Source: Cephalotus follicularis (Eukaryota; Streptophyta; Magnoliopsida; Oxalidales; Cephalotaceae). From it: a stretch of DNA of 64,000 bases. Both the position numbers and the translations under genes were made by a program. Below, piece by piece: positions 46,661 through 58,219 of the stretch. The notes below the pieces were generated by a model. It saw only the letters and a program-made list of their open reading frames with translations. It ran no database searches and was not told the origin of the DNA. Location: NCBI GenBank assembly GCA_001972305.1, contig BDDD01000437.1, positions 1-64,000 on the forward strand, read 5' to 3'. The first letter of the stretch is position 1. The number at the start of each line of letters is the position of its first letter.

Positions 46661-46699
46661 GATCGGACCACTCGAACTTTACATTCTTCTACATCAACT

Positions 46700-47600
46700 T
46701 TGTGAGCGGGTTCGCAATACGAGAGAAATTCTCAACAAACCTTCGATAATAGCCTGCTAGTCCCAGAAAACTCCGTATCTCCACTACTGAGGCAGGTCTC
46801 TGCCATTCTCTTATCGCTTCTGTCTTAGCGGGATCCACAGAGATGCCCTCCCGTGTGATCACATGTCCCAAGAAGGATATCTCTTCTATCCAGAACTGGA
46901 ATTTGCTGAACTTAGCGTAGAGGTGCTCCTTCCGTAGTATCTATAATACACGGGTTAAATGCTCCTCGTGCTCCTCCCTACTCTTTGAGTACACTAGGAT
47001 GTCATCAATGAAGACTATTACGAACTGATCCAAAAATTCATTGAAGATCTTGTTCATCAAACTCATAAATACTGCTGGAGCGTTTGCCAATCCAAATGAC
47101 ATCACCAAAAACTCGTAAGGTCCATATCTTGTCCGAAAAGCAGTTTTCGGTATATCCTCTTTCTCGACTTTCACATGATGGTAGCCCGATCGAAGATCAA
47201 TCTTCGAGAAGTATCGAGCATTCTTAAGTTGATCAAACAAGTCATCAATCCTTGGTAGTGGGTACTTGTTCTTGATGGTTACTTGATTCAACTCTCGGTA
47301 GTCTATGCAGAGTCTCATTGTCCCGTCCTTCTTTTTCACAAACAGTACCGGTGCACCCCATGGTGATACACTTGGTCGGATAAATCCTTTATCCAAAAGC
47401 TCTTGTAATTGATCCTTCAACTCTTTCAGCTCAACTGGTGCCATGCGGTAAGGGCTCTTTGAAATAGGAGCTGTTCCTGGTACCACATCAATAGTAAACT
47501 CCACTTCTCGATCCGGTGGCATACCCGGTAAATCTTCAGGAAAAACATCGGTGAACTCCTTAACAACATGTAACTCTTCTATCTTGATCTTCTCTTTATC
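46700..47600 (-). pseudogene. Reverse transcriptase part of element B
   Basis: [93 protein letters not shown], catalytic [12 protein letters not shown] and the [19 protein letters not shown] thumb. Confidence 0.88.
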
Positions 47601-47689
47601 GGTATCCATCACAAAGGCAAGATAGCCTTCGCATCCTCTTTCCAACAATCGCTTAACTTGCATCGACGATATGATCTTTAAGGGCTAAC

Positions 47690-48110
47690 TGACTCCCATG
47701 CTTCGGAAAACAAATTCAAGTTGTTCCGATAAAGAAAACCTAACTTCCTTCTTAAAACAGTCAACACTAGCATGATTCGCCGAAAGCCAATCCATGCCTA
47801 GTATGACGTCAAACTTTAGGATTGCTAGAGGTACTAAGTCTACTAGCATCATCCTATCACATAATATTAGGTCACAAGACTTGTGCACTTTATCAGCCAC
47901 CAAAGTATTAACACTTGGGATTTCAACAGCTAAACCTATTTCCAAATATTGTGATGGGGTACTTAAATGTCGTGCAAAAGATAAAGACACAAAAGAATGC
48001 GTCGCTCCCATATCGAACAATACATATGCAGATCTAGAGCATACGGGAAAAGTACCTGTCACCATGTCATTGGGATTTTCCACCTCATTAGCCGCCATGG
48101 AATAGGTTCT
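47690..48110 (-). pseudogene. Protease part of element B
   Basis: CSRSAYVLFDMGATHSFVSL (catalytic D followed by M-G-A), CDLILCDRMMLVDLVPLAIL, DVILGMDWLSANHASVDC and EVRFSL. Normal Gypsy layout between zinc knuckles and RT. Confidence 0.85.
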
Positions 48111-48159
48111 TGCTGGTGCTCTTTGTTGTTGGGCTCCGTTCCCCCCTTGCCCTCCCATC

Positions 48160-49061
48160 TTTGGTTGGGTGCATTGCTTGGACATACGACCTTCCTGTCC
48201 ACAGTTGTAGCATCTGATCGTCCTTTGATTCTGGGCTTGGTTTGGTCCTTGTTGACACTCTTTAGCTAAGTGTCCTTGCTTTCCACATTTGTAACACACT
48301 CCCGTCCCGTATAAACATTTTCCACGGTGTCTTTTCCCACATTCTTGACAAATTTTTGAGTCTTGTCCTCCATCGGACCTTGCTTTCTTATGCTTACTGT
48401 TAGAGGATTCACCTGTTTTCCTCTTCCCTTGCCCTTGTTCAGCCCGTCTTTGCTGATTTCTTTGGTTATCAATTTCTATCCTCAATGCACACCTCAAAAC
48501 TGCGTCATAAGTCTGCAGATCTTGTGCTATTACTAGCCTCCTGATGTAAGATTTTAGACCTTGGCAAAACCTGTTTGCCCTTCTTTCTTCTGATGATACC
48601 AGATGAGTCGCATAACGAGACATCCTTGCGAAATTTGCCTCGTATTGAGCCACTGTTCCAGACTCACCTTGTTCCAGTTGTAGAAAATCTTCCTCCATTT
48701 TATCCTTCAAGGCTTGCAGAAAATATTTGTTCATAAATATTTCTTTGAACCATTCCCATGTCATCGCTTCTCTTTCTCGACGCGTCTTGGTTCTCTAAAT
48801 CATACACCACCATTGATCCGCTTCTCCATCTAACTTGTATATTGAAAACTCTACTTTCTGTAGGTCTGTGCAATCCATCGCTCTAAAAATCTTCTCGTTC
48901 CCTTGGATCCATGCTTCCGCTTCCAAAGGATCGGTTGTTCCCGAAAAGATTTTTGAATTGTGACTCGCAAACTGCTCTAGCGTCGGTCTTGAAGGTGGAT
49001 GCTCTTGAGGATTATTATCGTTGTTGTCGGCAATAACTTGAGCCAATCTGTTTAAAATCAC
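48160..49061 (-). pseudogene. gag part of element B with two zinc knuckles
   Basis: EAWIQGNEKIFRAMDCTDLQ, YKLDGEADQWWCMI, FLQLEQGESGTVAQYEANFA, RFCQGLKSYIRRLVIAQDL, then a basic linker and CYKCGKQGHLAKEC (about 48258-48300) and CYNCGQEGRMSKQC (about 48174-48215). Confidence 0.86.
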
Positions 49062-49339
49062 GCTCAGCGAATTATCATCCTCGTTGTTTTGTGCGTTCGC
49101 GTTTCTTCCTTGTCCTCTTCATCTTCTCGCGTCGGCCATCTAGTTAGCATCTGTAGGTTAGTTCTTAATCTTAAGCAATTCTACTCGTATGCTAGGTAAA
49201 GCAGTTAAATTCTAATGCTCAAGATCATACAAGGAACTAACAGCTTTATTTATCTTATAAACCTTTATACATTTCCTACACTTCCTTTCACATTTATGTC
49301 ACATATAAACATTTTTACAAAATCTTTTTTATCGTTACC

Positions 49340-49726
49340 CTAGTCTTCATCACTAGGGATATCATAGTCAGGTAGCTCTTGCTGAATCCGCCTTATCATC
49401 ATTCGAAGGTTCTCTCTCACACCAATCATTACAATGTCATTAAGTCCCCAAATGTAGCTCATAAGTACCTTAAGGCCAGATTTAATCTGATTGAGGATTT
49501 CGTCTTTCCTTTCTAACTCTTCATGGTACTCTGCCTCCATCTGGTAAATGTGTGTATAGAATTGCTCTCCATTATTTGCTACCATTTGTCTTAACTCCTC
49601 CTTTTCTTCACGTAATTGTTGGTTTTCAGCTATCAGGGTTGGTACTCGCCAGTGTACCGTTTCGGATGACCCACAATGGGAGAATCCTCTACTAGAATTG
49701 GAGTTGGATTCGCTCGTTGATGACAT
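49340..49726 (-). CDS. Extra small coiled-coil ORF upstream of gag, element B, 128 aa
   Basis: Open frame on the element sense strand between primer site (49784) and gag (49061), starting MSSTSESNSNSSRGF. Residues 1-30 are serine-rich. Residues about 32-85 are strongly heptad-patterned (LIAENQQLREEKEELRQM, then YHEELERKDEILNQIKSGL), so a coiled coil is likely. The C-terminus is basic then acidic (PDYDIPSDED). No catalytic motif. The other two Tekay-like copies here (element C and the right-hand Gypsy) have gag only about 100 bases from their primer site and no room for it. I do not know its function; a dimerising accessory or particle-associated protein is a guess. Confidence 0.6.
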   Translation of the reverse strand: MSSTSESNSNSSRGFSHCGSSETVHWRVPTLIAENQQLREEKEELRQMVANNGEQFYTHIYQMEAEYHEELERKDEILNQIKSGLKVLMSYIWGLNDIVMIGVRENLRMMIRRIQQELPDYDIPSDED

Positions 49727-49783
49727 CTGAAAAATAGGTTAGCAAATACACAAATAATATCCCTAACACGTATCACAATTATC

Positions 49784-49795
49784 TCTCTGATACCA
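49784..49795 (-). other. Primer-binding site of element B
   Basis: Minus strand tggtatcagaga, matching 11 of 12 bases of the initiator tRNA-Met site, four bases from the LTR. Confidence 0.8.
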
Positions 49796-49799
49796 TTCT

Positions 49800-52077
49800 T
49801 GTAACGACCTCGACCCGAGCTCGCTAATAGCTCAAACCGAACTTCGAGGATCTGTTGCGTTACGTTGGGTGTGAAACGTTACATCCTTTGGTACACTTCT
49901 CTAAAAGTACATTACAACATGAACTCATATCTTGAAACATACATAATCTTAAATTCAAACTTTACACATAATTATCTAATACTAAGATGTCATAACCATA
50001 TCGTTGGTCTACATATACACAGGATCATTCTTCTACATAAACATATATTACAGCGGAAAAACTTTATTCTTATTACATATCAAAACATTAATGCAAACAT
50101 CTTTGCATAGCCTTTCTTTCACAAAAACTCCTTCTTAAGAGCTTCCTCTAAACTCGTAATCTCCATTCATTCATTTCCTGAAAACATTTTATTTGAAAAT
50201 AACATTGAAAGGAATGAGCTCAAAATAGCTCAGTAAGGTGTTTTTATAGTAAACACATTTCATCATAACATTTTTCTAGTCAATACATATAACTAGAACA
50301 TTTCGTAAAGCATATCACTTTTCTAATTACAAACTCGTAACTAGAACATTTCATAAATGTAGAAGTCATAAAAACCTTAATGAACCCTTTACATCTCTTC
50401 ACCGGGGCATTGTGCGCTCCCCAACTACTATCCTTACATCACATGCATGTCCATGAGTATCTCGCTCCATTAAAATTGAGCATCTCGCTCCATTCCCCTT
50501 GGATCGTAATCCAAGGGCGGTTCATTCATCATTTACTTTGAGTGATCATCTCAAAACATTCATAAAAATTATTTCATAACATTTCTTTCACAATTCATAA
50601 ACTTTTCTCTTCATTTGAGTTATTGATTCAAATGAGTTCATAAACATAGTTTTGCATAGCTTTGCTAAAACTGATAATTCATATAGAAATAACCATTTTC
50701 AGATAAAACTTAAAACATAAACATTAAATTAGTCCTCTTTAAGAATTCATAAAGCTCAAGATCATAACAATTGGTTGAGAATTGAATCCGTTATGAATTT
50801 TTGAAAGTGGCTGGTTCCATAAGAAAACAGGGCATGAGCAGTAAAATGAAACATCAATTCACATCAAGAATTAAACAGAATTTAGAGAATCATAAAACAT
50901 AACAATTAAAGAGGACATCTTAAGGTTTTTAAAACATCAAACCATTTAATTTTTCATTAATAATCGAGCAAGATATGATTTAAAGAATTTGCTGCATAAT
51001 CCAGGAATAAAACAGTACCCGAACAGCAATATAAAACATTGATTTTCATCAAGAAATCGATAGAATATTGAAACATGCAAAGCATAAAAGTTGAAGAGGA
51101 CATCCTAACATTTCCAGAACATCCAACCATTAAAAAATTCATAAATAATTGAACAAGATATCAATAGAACAATCTGTTACATAATTTTGAATCAAAACAG
51201 AGGAAGCTTTAACATAAATGCGTATAAAATTTCCTTACTTTGCTTTAAAATTTCTTTCTCTTTTGTTCTCCCATGAATTCTCCACTTCACTCTCAGCAGG
51301 AGCACTTTCTTTCTCAGCCAAAATGACTAAGTTCAACCCTCTTTGCCATTAAATAGAAGGATTACTTGGGAGGCAAGTCCTCTCCCCTTCTCACACAACT
51401 CAACTCTTTCTCTTGGCAGCCCATGTGCTCAAATTCAACCAATCCAAGTGATGACACTTGTTAGATCATCGGATAACATCTCATATCATCCTCCCCTGGC
51501 CTGCCATGTATCCAAAATTAAAGATTTTCACTCACAAAATGCCAAAAAGTCAGATTTTACATTTTGTCTACAGCTCAATGCGTCGACGTGTTCTCCCTAA
51601 GCGTCGTCGATCACGGGCTTGACCTGAGTTCTCCACTTCTATCCCAATTAAAGCGCTGATACTTTCTTACAAATCGTCGCCACTTTAAGTCTTCGTCTAG
51701 GTCAACTGACACACTTGCCTTCAATGCGTCGACGTTTAAAATTAGAGCGTCTTCCGTTGCCCAAAGCGTCGACTCTTTCGATAAAACCGTCGGCGCTTTA
51801 GACATCTTTGTCAACTCTTAACCTTTTAGAATGGCACTTTCAACATGTCATTCATCCAAAACAAATAACCAATTTCAATTTTCTTCCAGGGGAGCTGCCT
51901 CCGAGACCCTACCCGCTGACTGGGCAGTGGGACCCCCCGTCCGCTCACCGGGGAGCGAAACCCCCGAACCCCCCGAGCGTAGGGTTATACTACGGGTCCC
52001 TTGAACTATTTGCCAATTTACACAATAGCAAAAATTTTCCATAATTAATATCTTACATGGAAATTTGGGTCATTACA
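49800..52077 (-). repeat. 5' LTR of element B
   Basis: Begins TGTAACGACCTC on the plus strand and ends GGTCATTACA, with all internal blocks of the other LTR (tandem pair near 50455, GTCGAC array 51575-51800, GC block 51888-51985). Confidence 0.88.
51575..51800. repeat. GTCGAC array, element B 5' LTR
   Basis: gcgtcgacgtgt, gcgtcgtcgat, gcgctgatac, gcgtcgacgttt, gcgtcgactctt and ccgtcggcgctt; same order as 44125-44350. Confidence 0.75.
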
Positions 52078-52082
52078 TAAAG
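52078..52082. repeat. Right target-site duplication (taaag) of element B
   Basis: Equal to 42354-42358. Confidence 0.87.
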
Positions 52083-52290
52083 CCCATGGTTTTTCTAGCA
52101 TTAATGCAATGCTCTCCATAGCTTTAACGCCCAGCGGACTTTCTAGTTTAGACGTTGACGTGATGCCCTCTTGGCGTCGACGTGTAAAGCTACTAGTTTT
52201 TTCAGTGTTAGCGCAATGCCTTTGTGTCAACGCCCAATAGCCCAACAAGACATAGGCGTCAACGCATACCCATAGCGTCAACGCCAAAGA
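52083..52290. repeat. GTCGAC array, second block of the Angela 5' LTR
   Basis: gacgttgacgtg, ggcgtcgacgtg, gtgtcaacgccc, ggcgtcaacgc, gcgtcaacgcc; continues the array of 42050-42353. Confidence 0.75.
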
Positions 52291-53594
52291 CAAAGAACAT
52301 TCTCTTCTCATTTCCAGAAAATCCTTCGCATGGAATATTTCATCGTGGCATTGAACATACCTAAATCCATGCAAATGAAATACTCACTAGACAGACAACA
52401 TCTTCCCTGATGTTGTCCTTTCACTAAATGATATGTGTCCCACCACATATCAACCTGTTCAAAGTCAGGCAGGACCCGAAAGCATGTCGTTCTCCGGTAT
52501 GATGATAAATTCCCAGTGCACCCCGTCATCTGGTATGAGCATTCTAACAGTACACCGACTATCAGAGCACCCCCGGTGTGAGCGCCAGCCACCCCCGGAT
52601 CCGTGTATTACCATGTCTATAAATCATGGTCCGAATAGCCATTCGCTTTATCCAGTCATCGGCATATGTGTCATGTTTCCCTTGTCATATATGACCTCAA
52701 TCACAGCGTAGGGTTTGGATGAATGTCACCCTTAGTAGTTCTGTGATAGTTATGAATCTATGATCGCACTGAGACTATCGGCGGACCTCCCACGGGAACC
52801 TCTAGTTCCCAGTCCACCTATGCCTGATTAGGACTTTTAAGTCTGCAATGTACATAGACAAAGAGAGCCGGTCACCCTCTGCCCGGGTGTGACGATCCCA
52901 TCTTGCGCACTCGCCCATACATCTCAATGCAGCTCCCACAAGACCCAAAGACAACCCTTTTGCCAGCACCTGGCTACTGCTGGGGAATGCGAAAATCAAA
53001 TTCAAGCAGTCACCACACAATGTGTGCCAGCCGCTTAGGTCAAAGGAGACAACACAGGCTATAGACCTACTAGTCACCATAGACTATACACTACCGAGAC
53101 CATAGGAATCCTATTGACATTGGGTATAGACTATCCAAATAGGTTTTCTATTGGTGGGTCAGTCCAGTGTCCTGCTCTCTAGCATACACCTCACATTCAG
53201 CTTTAGGGATTACCCCAATTGGCTACTAGATAACCAACCTCCACTGCTAACCCGGTAGTAAGCTTTACGTGACAAGTCTTCACGGTTCATCAATGGCCCT
53301 TAAGAAAGTGAACCTATGACTTGGAACATTTGTCACAGGTAATAAGGATCTTATTCTCATAGCCCTCTCGGCAAGAGATCCAACCCTTTGAACATGACAT
53401 GACGCTATTATGGCATAAAGTTAATTACGTATAATTATTCTGTTCCTTTTGGTTGGTTAGGATGAGCCGCATATCCTTGCCAATATATAAAGATGCACAT
53501 AGAATATAAAAGGAATTCAGAATTATATTAAATTAAGAGTGTTTACACGGAAACGAGTCATATCGTGGCATACAGGGACACCCCTAATCCAACA

Positions 53595-53599
53595 AGCAT
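53595..53599. repeat. Right target-site duplication (agcat) of the Angela-like element
   Basis: Equal to 33439-33443. Confidence 0.87.
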
Positions 53600-55375
53600 T
53601 TGTGCAGTTGTGTCCAACAATGGGATGTTAATTTGGACTTGTTTAAAAGTTTCTATGATCTTTTCCATTGCTGGGACTTTCCTATTTTTCTGTAATCTCT
53701 TTGGAAAAGGAACCGCGGGAATGTATGTGCGTTTGGGTATTTCCGCTAGTTGTTCCTTATTCTCTTCCTCTTGCTCTTCCCTATCTTCTTCTTGTCCTCT
53801 TAAATCTGTTGGTTGCATAGAGGAGTCAACCAACTGTTCACTTATATTTCCTTGCGTAATAGAGTCAACCAACTACTCTCTTAAATTTTCTGTTGGATCT
53901 GCTGGTTGGTACTCATTTCCACTCCTCAGAGCATAGATGAAATTGTTTGGATTTGATGGCCTTAAGGAGGAAGAGAAGCCTTGCGGATTGGATGTCGGTT
54001 GGGTGTGAACGTGATTGTTCATGGCAGCCCTCGGATTCGGGTCTGGCTGGGAAGGCATCTTGCCTTTCTCTCTTTCATGTAGAGAAGAAGAAAGATGAGA
54101 AAATTGCTAATCCATGTTATGCTGACTAGTCATAACAGTGTTCATGAGAAGCTCCATGCTCTTTTCCTATGAAGAAATCCTAGACATATCTTCCCTTTGG
54201 TTCAACAATCCAGGTGATTGTTGATTTTGGAATTGATGTTGTGGGAAGGATGGTCGGACATTATTTGAAGTTTGAGGGAATCTTTGATAAGTCTGCTAAG
54301 GTGCAGACTAGCCAGGGAAGGTTGAAGGTTGCCCAGAGAAATGTGGAGGTTAGGCAGAGAAGCTTGAATGCTGCCCAGAGAAGTTTGGGGTTCCTCGTTG
54401 ATTTTTCCCTTGACTCCATGAGAAGTTTGGATGATTTCTCCAACCTAGATTGTAAGTGTTACTATACGGGTTCTATTGATTCATTGCGGACACATTCTCT
54501 AGAGGATAATGATTTCCAACGTAGTTTGAGCATTCTTCAAAAACATGACTTCGTGACTGGCACCAGGAAGACATGGGAGTGCTCTAATTAATGTGATTTG
54601 CCTGCTTGGGTCCCCTAACTATCGACTCTAATCTCTTAAGAAGACTGTCTAACTGTGCCTCCTTGGCCACTGTCCCCGCTATATAGTATCCTTTACTTGG
54701 TAAAGCTCTCTTCAAAACTTTAGTGGACTCCCACTCCCTAGTTCGCTCACCCAAATCTAGCAGGAAATTCCAAGCCTCGTTTTCATCACAAAACAAGGTG
54801 AACCCATCAAGAGACATTGACTTGACCAATTGCTTGGCCTGGTAGTCGATGCCTTCGTAGATAATTTGGCATAAATGGCAAGTGTTCAGACCATGATGAG
54901 GACACTCTAAGAGGAGGTCTTTGAATCATTCCATACACCTAGAGAATGGTTCATTGGGTCTCTGACAAAACTGGAGAATGTCGTTCCTAAGCTTATTGGT
55001 TTTGTGGAGAGGGAAGAATTTTTTCAAGAATGAAACATTGAAATCGTCCCATTTAGAGATAGAACCATTGGGCAGACTATAGAGCCAATTCTTTGCTTCA
55101 TCTTTGAGAGAAAAGTTTATGAATCGCAATTTGATAGCTTCATCAGATAATTGCTGGAGTTTAATGAGGGCACATACCTCCTCGAACTCGCGAAGGAAGA
55201 GATATGCATCCTCATTGGGTAACCCATGGAAGTAATGGAGCATGCAAATGAATTGGGATTTCAACTCAAAATTATTACCCTGAGGTGCAGGCAACTGGAT
55301 ACAGGATGGTTGCGCTGTCCTTGAAGGATAAAATCTATGGCGCTGAGTTTGTATGGGTCGTTCGTCAGCCATGGT
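53600..55375 (-). pseudogene. gag part of the Athila-like element
   Basis: MADERPIQTQRHRFY start, then FELKSQFICMLHYFHGLPNE, FLREFEEVCALIKLQQLSDE, FINFSLKDEAKNWLYSLPNG, FLKKFFPLHKTNKLRNDI (capsid helices), a later long linker, and near the 3' end YIPAVPFPKRLQKNR with a following helix IIETFKQVQINIPLLD. All are familiar Athila gag and gag-pol border blocks. Fossil with several breaks. Confidence 0.84.
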
Positions 55376-55740
55376 TGCTTATTGATTATTAATTCTTTCA
55401 AGATGATTGTTTAAACCACGCACCCAACCAGTCATAGACTAAACTAGACCACTAAGTCAGAGCGCTAACTAAGTAGACCAGAGAACCTAAGGTTAGCCAA
55501 CAAAAATCACTAACGGGACTCACTAACAGAAATTACAAACGAACACCGAATACAAACTTAAAACAGAGAACCTAAGGCAGAGAACTAACAAAGTCAGACT
55601 ACTAATGCAGACCACCCACGCATTAAAGCATTTTTTTTTTTGTTAAATCTTATGCAAAGGAATCTTAATTAAACTAAGTTAGAACTTGTTAGAAATACTA
55701 CGAATCAGTTGAATAAATTAAAACTAATTTAAAACATTTT

Positions 55741-55764
55741 TTCCCAGGCAATGACGCCAAAAAA
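55741..55764 (-). other. Primer-binding / leader block of the Athila-like element
   Basis: On the minus strand tttttggcgtcattgcctgg directly follows the 5' LTR. The family form is tttggcgccgttgccgggg, a hallmark of Athila leaders. Confidence 0.8.
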
Positions 55765-55914
55765 TTGTTCACAAATTTTGAAATGAATTAAATTTTTACC
55801 ACAAATGCATGGTTAAATAAATTTTAATTTATCCAACCTAGGCGAAGTATGCAAATTTGAGGGTGATTATTAATTTCTACACTTAAACATGCAAAATAAC
55901 TAACTAGTAAAGAA

Positions 55915-56040
55915 AACGTCTTAAGCGTCGACGCTTAAATGGAAGCCGTTGACGGTATAATCAAAAGCACTGAAAGCGTCGACATAACTATGACATAACA
56001 CTAAAAGCGTTGATGCTATCGAGAGAAGCACTGATGGTTA
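55915..56040. repeat. GTCGAC array near the LTR end, with an 18-bp perfect palindrome
   Basis: ttaagcgtcgacgcttaa at 55921-55938 is a perfect 18-base palindrome. It is followed by gccgttgacgg, gcgtcgacata, gcgttgatgc and gcactgatgg. Confidence 0.85.
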
Positions 56041-56214
56041 AGCAAACTGAATAAAATATAACAGAAATCAAAGCATGCAAATAAGAGATTAACGAAGCAA
56101 GAAATATAGTGAATAAAATACGTCCGTTAAAATCAGTTTTAGGGTATAGAAACTCACCATAGATTATATTGAAAAATTCACTTACTTGAATGATTAAACC
56201 TTGGTAATCAATAG

Positions 56215-56370
56215 CTGATAGGTCTATACGGAGTGTGACTGTGATGACAAATCGTATGAGTAGTCATGCTATGTCTATACGGAGTGTGAGTTGATTCACA
56301 AACCGTATGAGTAGTCATGCTATGTCTATACGGAGTGTGTTCAACATGTCAAATCGTATGAGTAGACATC
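56215..56370. repeat. Tandem ~57-bp units in Athila 5' LTR
   Basis: Counterpart of 13805-13950: three units of cgtatgagtagtcatgctatg followed by tctatacggagtgtg. Confidence 0.8.
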
Positions 56371-56779
56371 CATTGATTTCGTGCAAGCACCATTCATTCA
56401 GAAACTTTCTTCTTCACAGACAAAGTGTATGTGGATTTTAATCAGACATACAAAGTGTGACAAATCAAAAATTCAAGGATTTTTATTAATGGAGTTTCAT
56501 CAATACATCTAATGGCTTTCTCTTAACCCTAAAAACCTTGAAATGTTAGCTAGAAAACATTGAATAAAAACTATAAAAACTAGAAGAAAGAGGAGGCGGT
56601 TGTGTACAAGAGTCGAATATCTTGTATATTGTTTTTGTGTCCTTCCTCTTCTATTTATACTTACAAAACATTCATAAAAAGAAAAGGAAATAAAGTTTAA
56701 CCTAATTATGCTATCTAATGAAAATATTACAATCTGTTAGAAACTCTAAAACTTTCCATTTTTGCTGCCTGATACGTGC

Positions 56780-57270
56780 TAAGTGTCGATAGGAATGCGC
56801 TAGGCGTCGACGCTTTAAAATTGGGCATTGACGCTTTAACATTGTAAAAGCAAACTTGTTCCGCGCTTTAGTGTTAAGCGTCGGCGCTAACATGCAAGGT
56901 GTCAACGCTTTGAATGTAAAATAAAACTTCTTGGCGTGAAACAGACTTGAGGTGTTGGTAATGGGGCAGACTATGAAGTGCAGTAGCGGACTAAACTTGG
57001 AGTGTTGGGTAGAGCAAACCATGAAGTGAAAACTAGCGGGCATTGATACAGAGAAGCTCTTAAGCATCGATGCTATGAATTTAACCGTCAGCGCTTTACA
57101 TATAAGTGTCGACGTTATCATTGAAACCATCAGTGCTTTAATTATAACCGTCGATGCCTTTGTTGCTAAACGTTCAGGATTATACCTTCTACCTAAATTG
57201 CACAACTTTTGGCATTGACGCCAAAAGTTCAACTTTCAGTACGGTAATGCCAATAAGATTGGTGTCAACG
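56780..57270. repeat. Main GTCGAC array of the Athila 5' LTR (U3)
   Basis: Same order of motifs as 14378-14890: agtgtcgatagg, ggcgtcgacgct, ggcattgacgct, gcgtcggcgct, ggtgtcaacgct, agcatcgatgct, gtgtcgacgtt and others, ending in 'ggtgtcaacgccaata'. Confidence 0.82.
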
Positions 57271-57400
57271 CCAATAATCCATATATGCAGAATTTGGCCT
57301 GTTTAACCTGAAAATCAAACAAAACAATCGTAATAATCTATTCGAAGCATAAAAACACAATAAATAAATCCTCAAAAACAACATATGTTTATGCTAAACA

Positions 57401-57405
57401 CCAAC
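57401..57405. repeat. Right target-site duplication (ccaac) of the Athila-like element
   Basis: Equal to 13299-13303. Confidence 0.85.
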
Positions 57406-57479
57406 TGAGATGTAATTGCTACCATCTATGTGATCTCTGGAGAACTGTTGATCGGAGCCGAGAGCATCTCGACAAGAAA

Positions 57480-58010
57480 GAAATATGCAAGGGAAGTTCA
57501 AGCGGTGGAGAAGCTTCAAAGAAATATAAGTTTGGGAAGACCTTGTTTTTCTCGAATGATGATTTGGCAGGGATCACGACCCCTTATGATGACCCTTTAG
57601 TGATACATGCAAACTTTGCTAACCATAATGTTCTAAGGATCCTTATGGATAATGGAAGCTCGGTAGATGTGTTATCATTAAAAGCTTTTAAGAAGATGAA
57701 TCTGTCGAGGGATGGATTGAAACCAATCCGCTCCCCGTTGGTCAGATTCACCGGGGACGTGTTGGACCACGAAGGATTAATAACATTGCCAGTGACGTTG
57801 GGAGAGGCCAAAAAGCATGTGACAATGATGGTGGATTTTCTAGTAGTGAAAATGCCATAAACTTACAATGCCATCAATGCCAGACCAACACAGGCAGCCC
57901 CCAAGGAGGTAGTGTCAATACCACACTTGAAAATGAAGCTTCGCACTTCGGTAGGAGTGGGAGAGGTTAGAGGAGATCAGATAGTGCAAGGGAGTGCTAT
58001 GCCAAATCAT
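57480..58010 (+). pseudogene. Protease part of the Tat-like element
   Basis: ISTRKKYAREVQAVEKLQ-like entry, NVLRILMDNGSSVDVLSLKA (Tat-type D-N-G-S-S site), PLVRFTGDVLDHEGLITLPV, and downstream VGVGEVRGDQ. The family cleaves the polyprotein. Fossil. Confidence 0.75.
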
Positions 58011-58219
58011 TAAAGCTAAAAAAGGTTATGCCCATAGAATTGCTAGAGGTTGAAACTGAGAATAAAGGAAGGGGAAGAACCGTAGAATATCTGGAGGAGG
58101 TCACGATTAGGGAAGAAAAAATGATGAAGATAGTGCTCACCTTCAGGAAGCGCCCCAGAAACAACTGATTGAATTCCTGGGTCAAAATCAAGACGTGTTT
58201 GCCTAGTCAGCCAGTGAAG

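Larger units (their letters stand above)
42359..52077 (-). mobile_element. Tekay/Del-like chromovirus (Gypsy) element B, fossil, innermost of the nest
   Basis: 9.7-kb minus-strand element flanked by taaag. LTRs 42359-44628 and 49800-52077 (about 2.27 kb each, near 94% identical in the parts compared), primer site 49795-49784, an extra ORF 49726-49340, gag 49061-48160, protease 48110-47690, RT 47600-46700, RNase H 46660-46236, integrase 46010-45111, chromodomain end 45110-44667. Close to complete in layout; a handful of breaks. Confidence 0.9.
33444..53594 (-). mobile_element. Ty1/Copia element, Angela-like, fossil, with a nested Gypsy in its 5' LTR
   Basis: Minus-strand element flanked by agcat. 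Parts 5' to 3': LTR (53594-52083 and 42358-41375), primer site 41372-41361, leader, gag 40020-39100, protease 39070-38680, integrase 38650-37790, reverse transcriptase 37490-36670, RNase H 36470-35990, polypurine tract 35952-35939, LTR 35938-33444. Without the nested element the two LTRs are of equal length (about 2.5 kb). A 270-base comparison gives about 90% identity. Broken in a few places; the integrase-RT stretch is long and open. Confidence 0.9.
41375..53594 (-). repeat. 5' LTR of the Angela-like element, split by a nested Gypsy
   Basis: Two blocks, 41375-42358 and 52083-53594, match 33444-35938 end to end. The junctions are the taaag target duplication of the nested element. Confidence 0.88.
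13304..57400 (-). mobile_element. Gypsy element, Athila-like, fossil, split by two large insertions
   Basis: Minus-strand element flanked by ccaac duplications. Own parts, 5' to 3': LTR 57400-55766, primer-binding/leader 55764-55741, gag 55375-53600, protease 33438-33040, reverse transcriptase 32745-31530, RNase H 31480-30990, integrase 17287-16249, non-coding 3' part 16248-15013, LTR 15012-13304. It is interrupted by the Angela-like element (33444-53594) and a Tekay-like element (17293-30860). A 240-base comparison of the two LTRs gives about 89% identity. Broken, with many breaks. Confidence 0.87.
55766..57400 (-). repeat. 5' LTR of the Athila-like element
   Basis: Minus strand TGTTTAGCAT...TTTGTGAACA, 1.6 kb, with TATA box gtataaatag at 56651-56660. 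Confidence 0.86.

Noticed and set aside
54214-54591. 125-codon plus-strand open frame
   Set aside because: It is antisense to the Athila gag linker, whose repeated Gln-rich coding explains the open frame.
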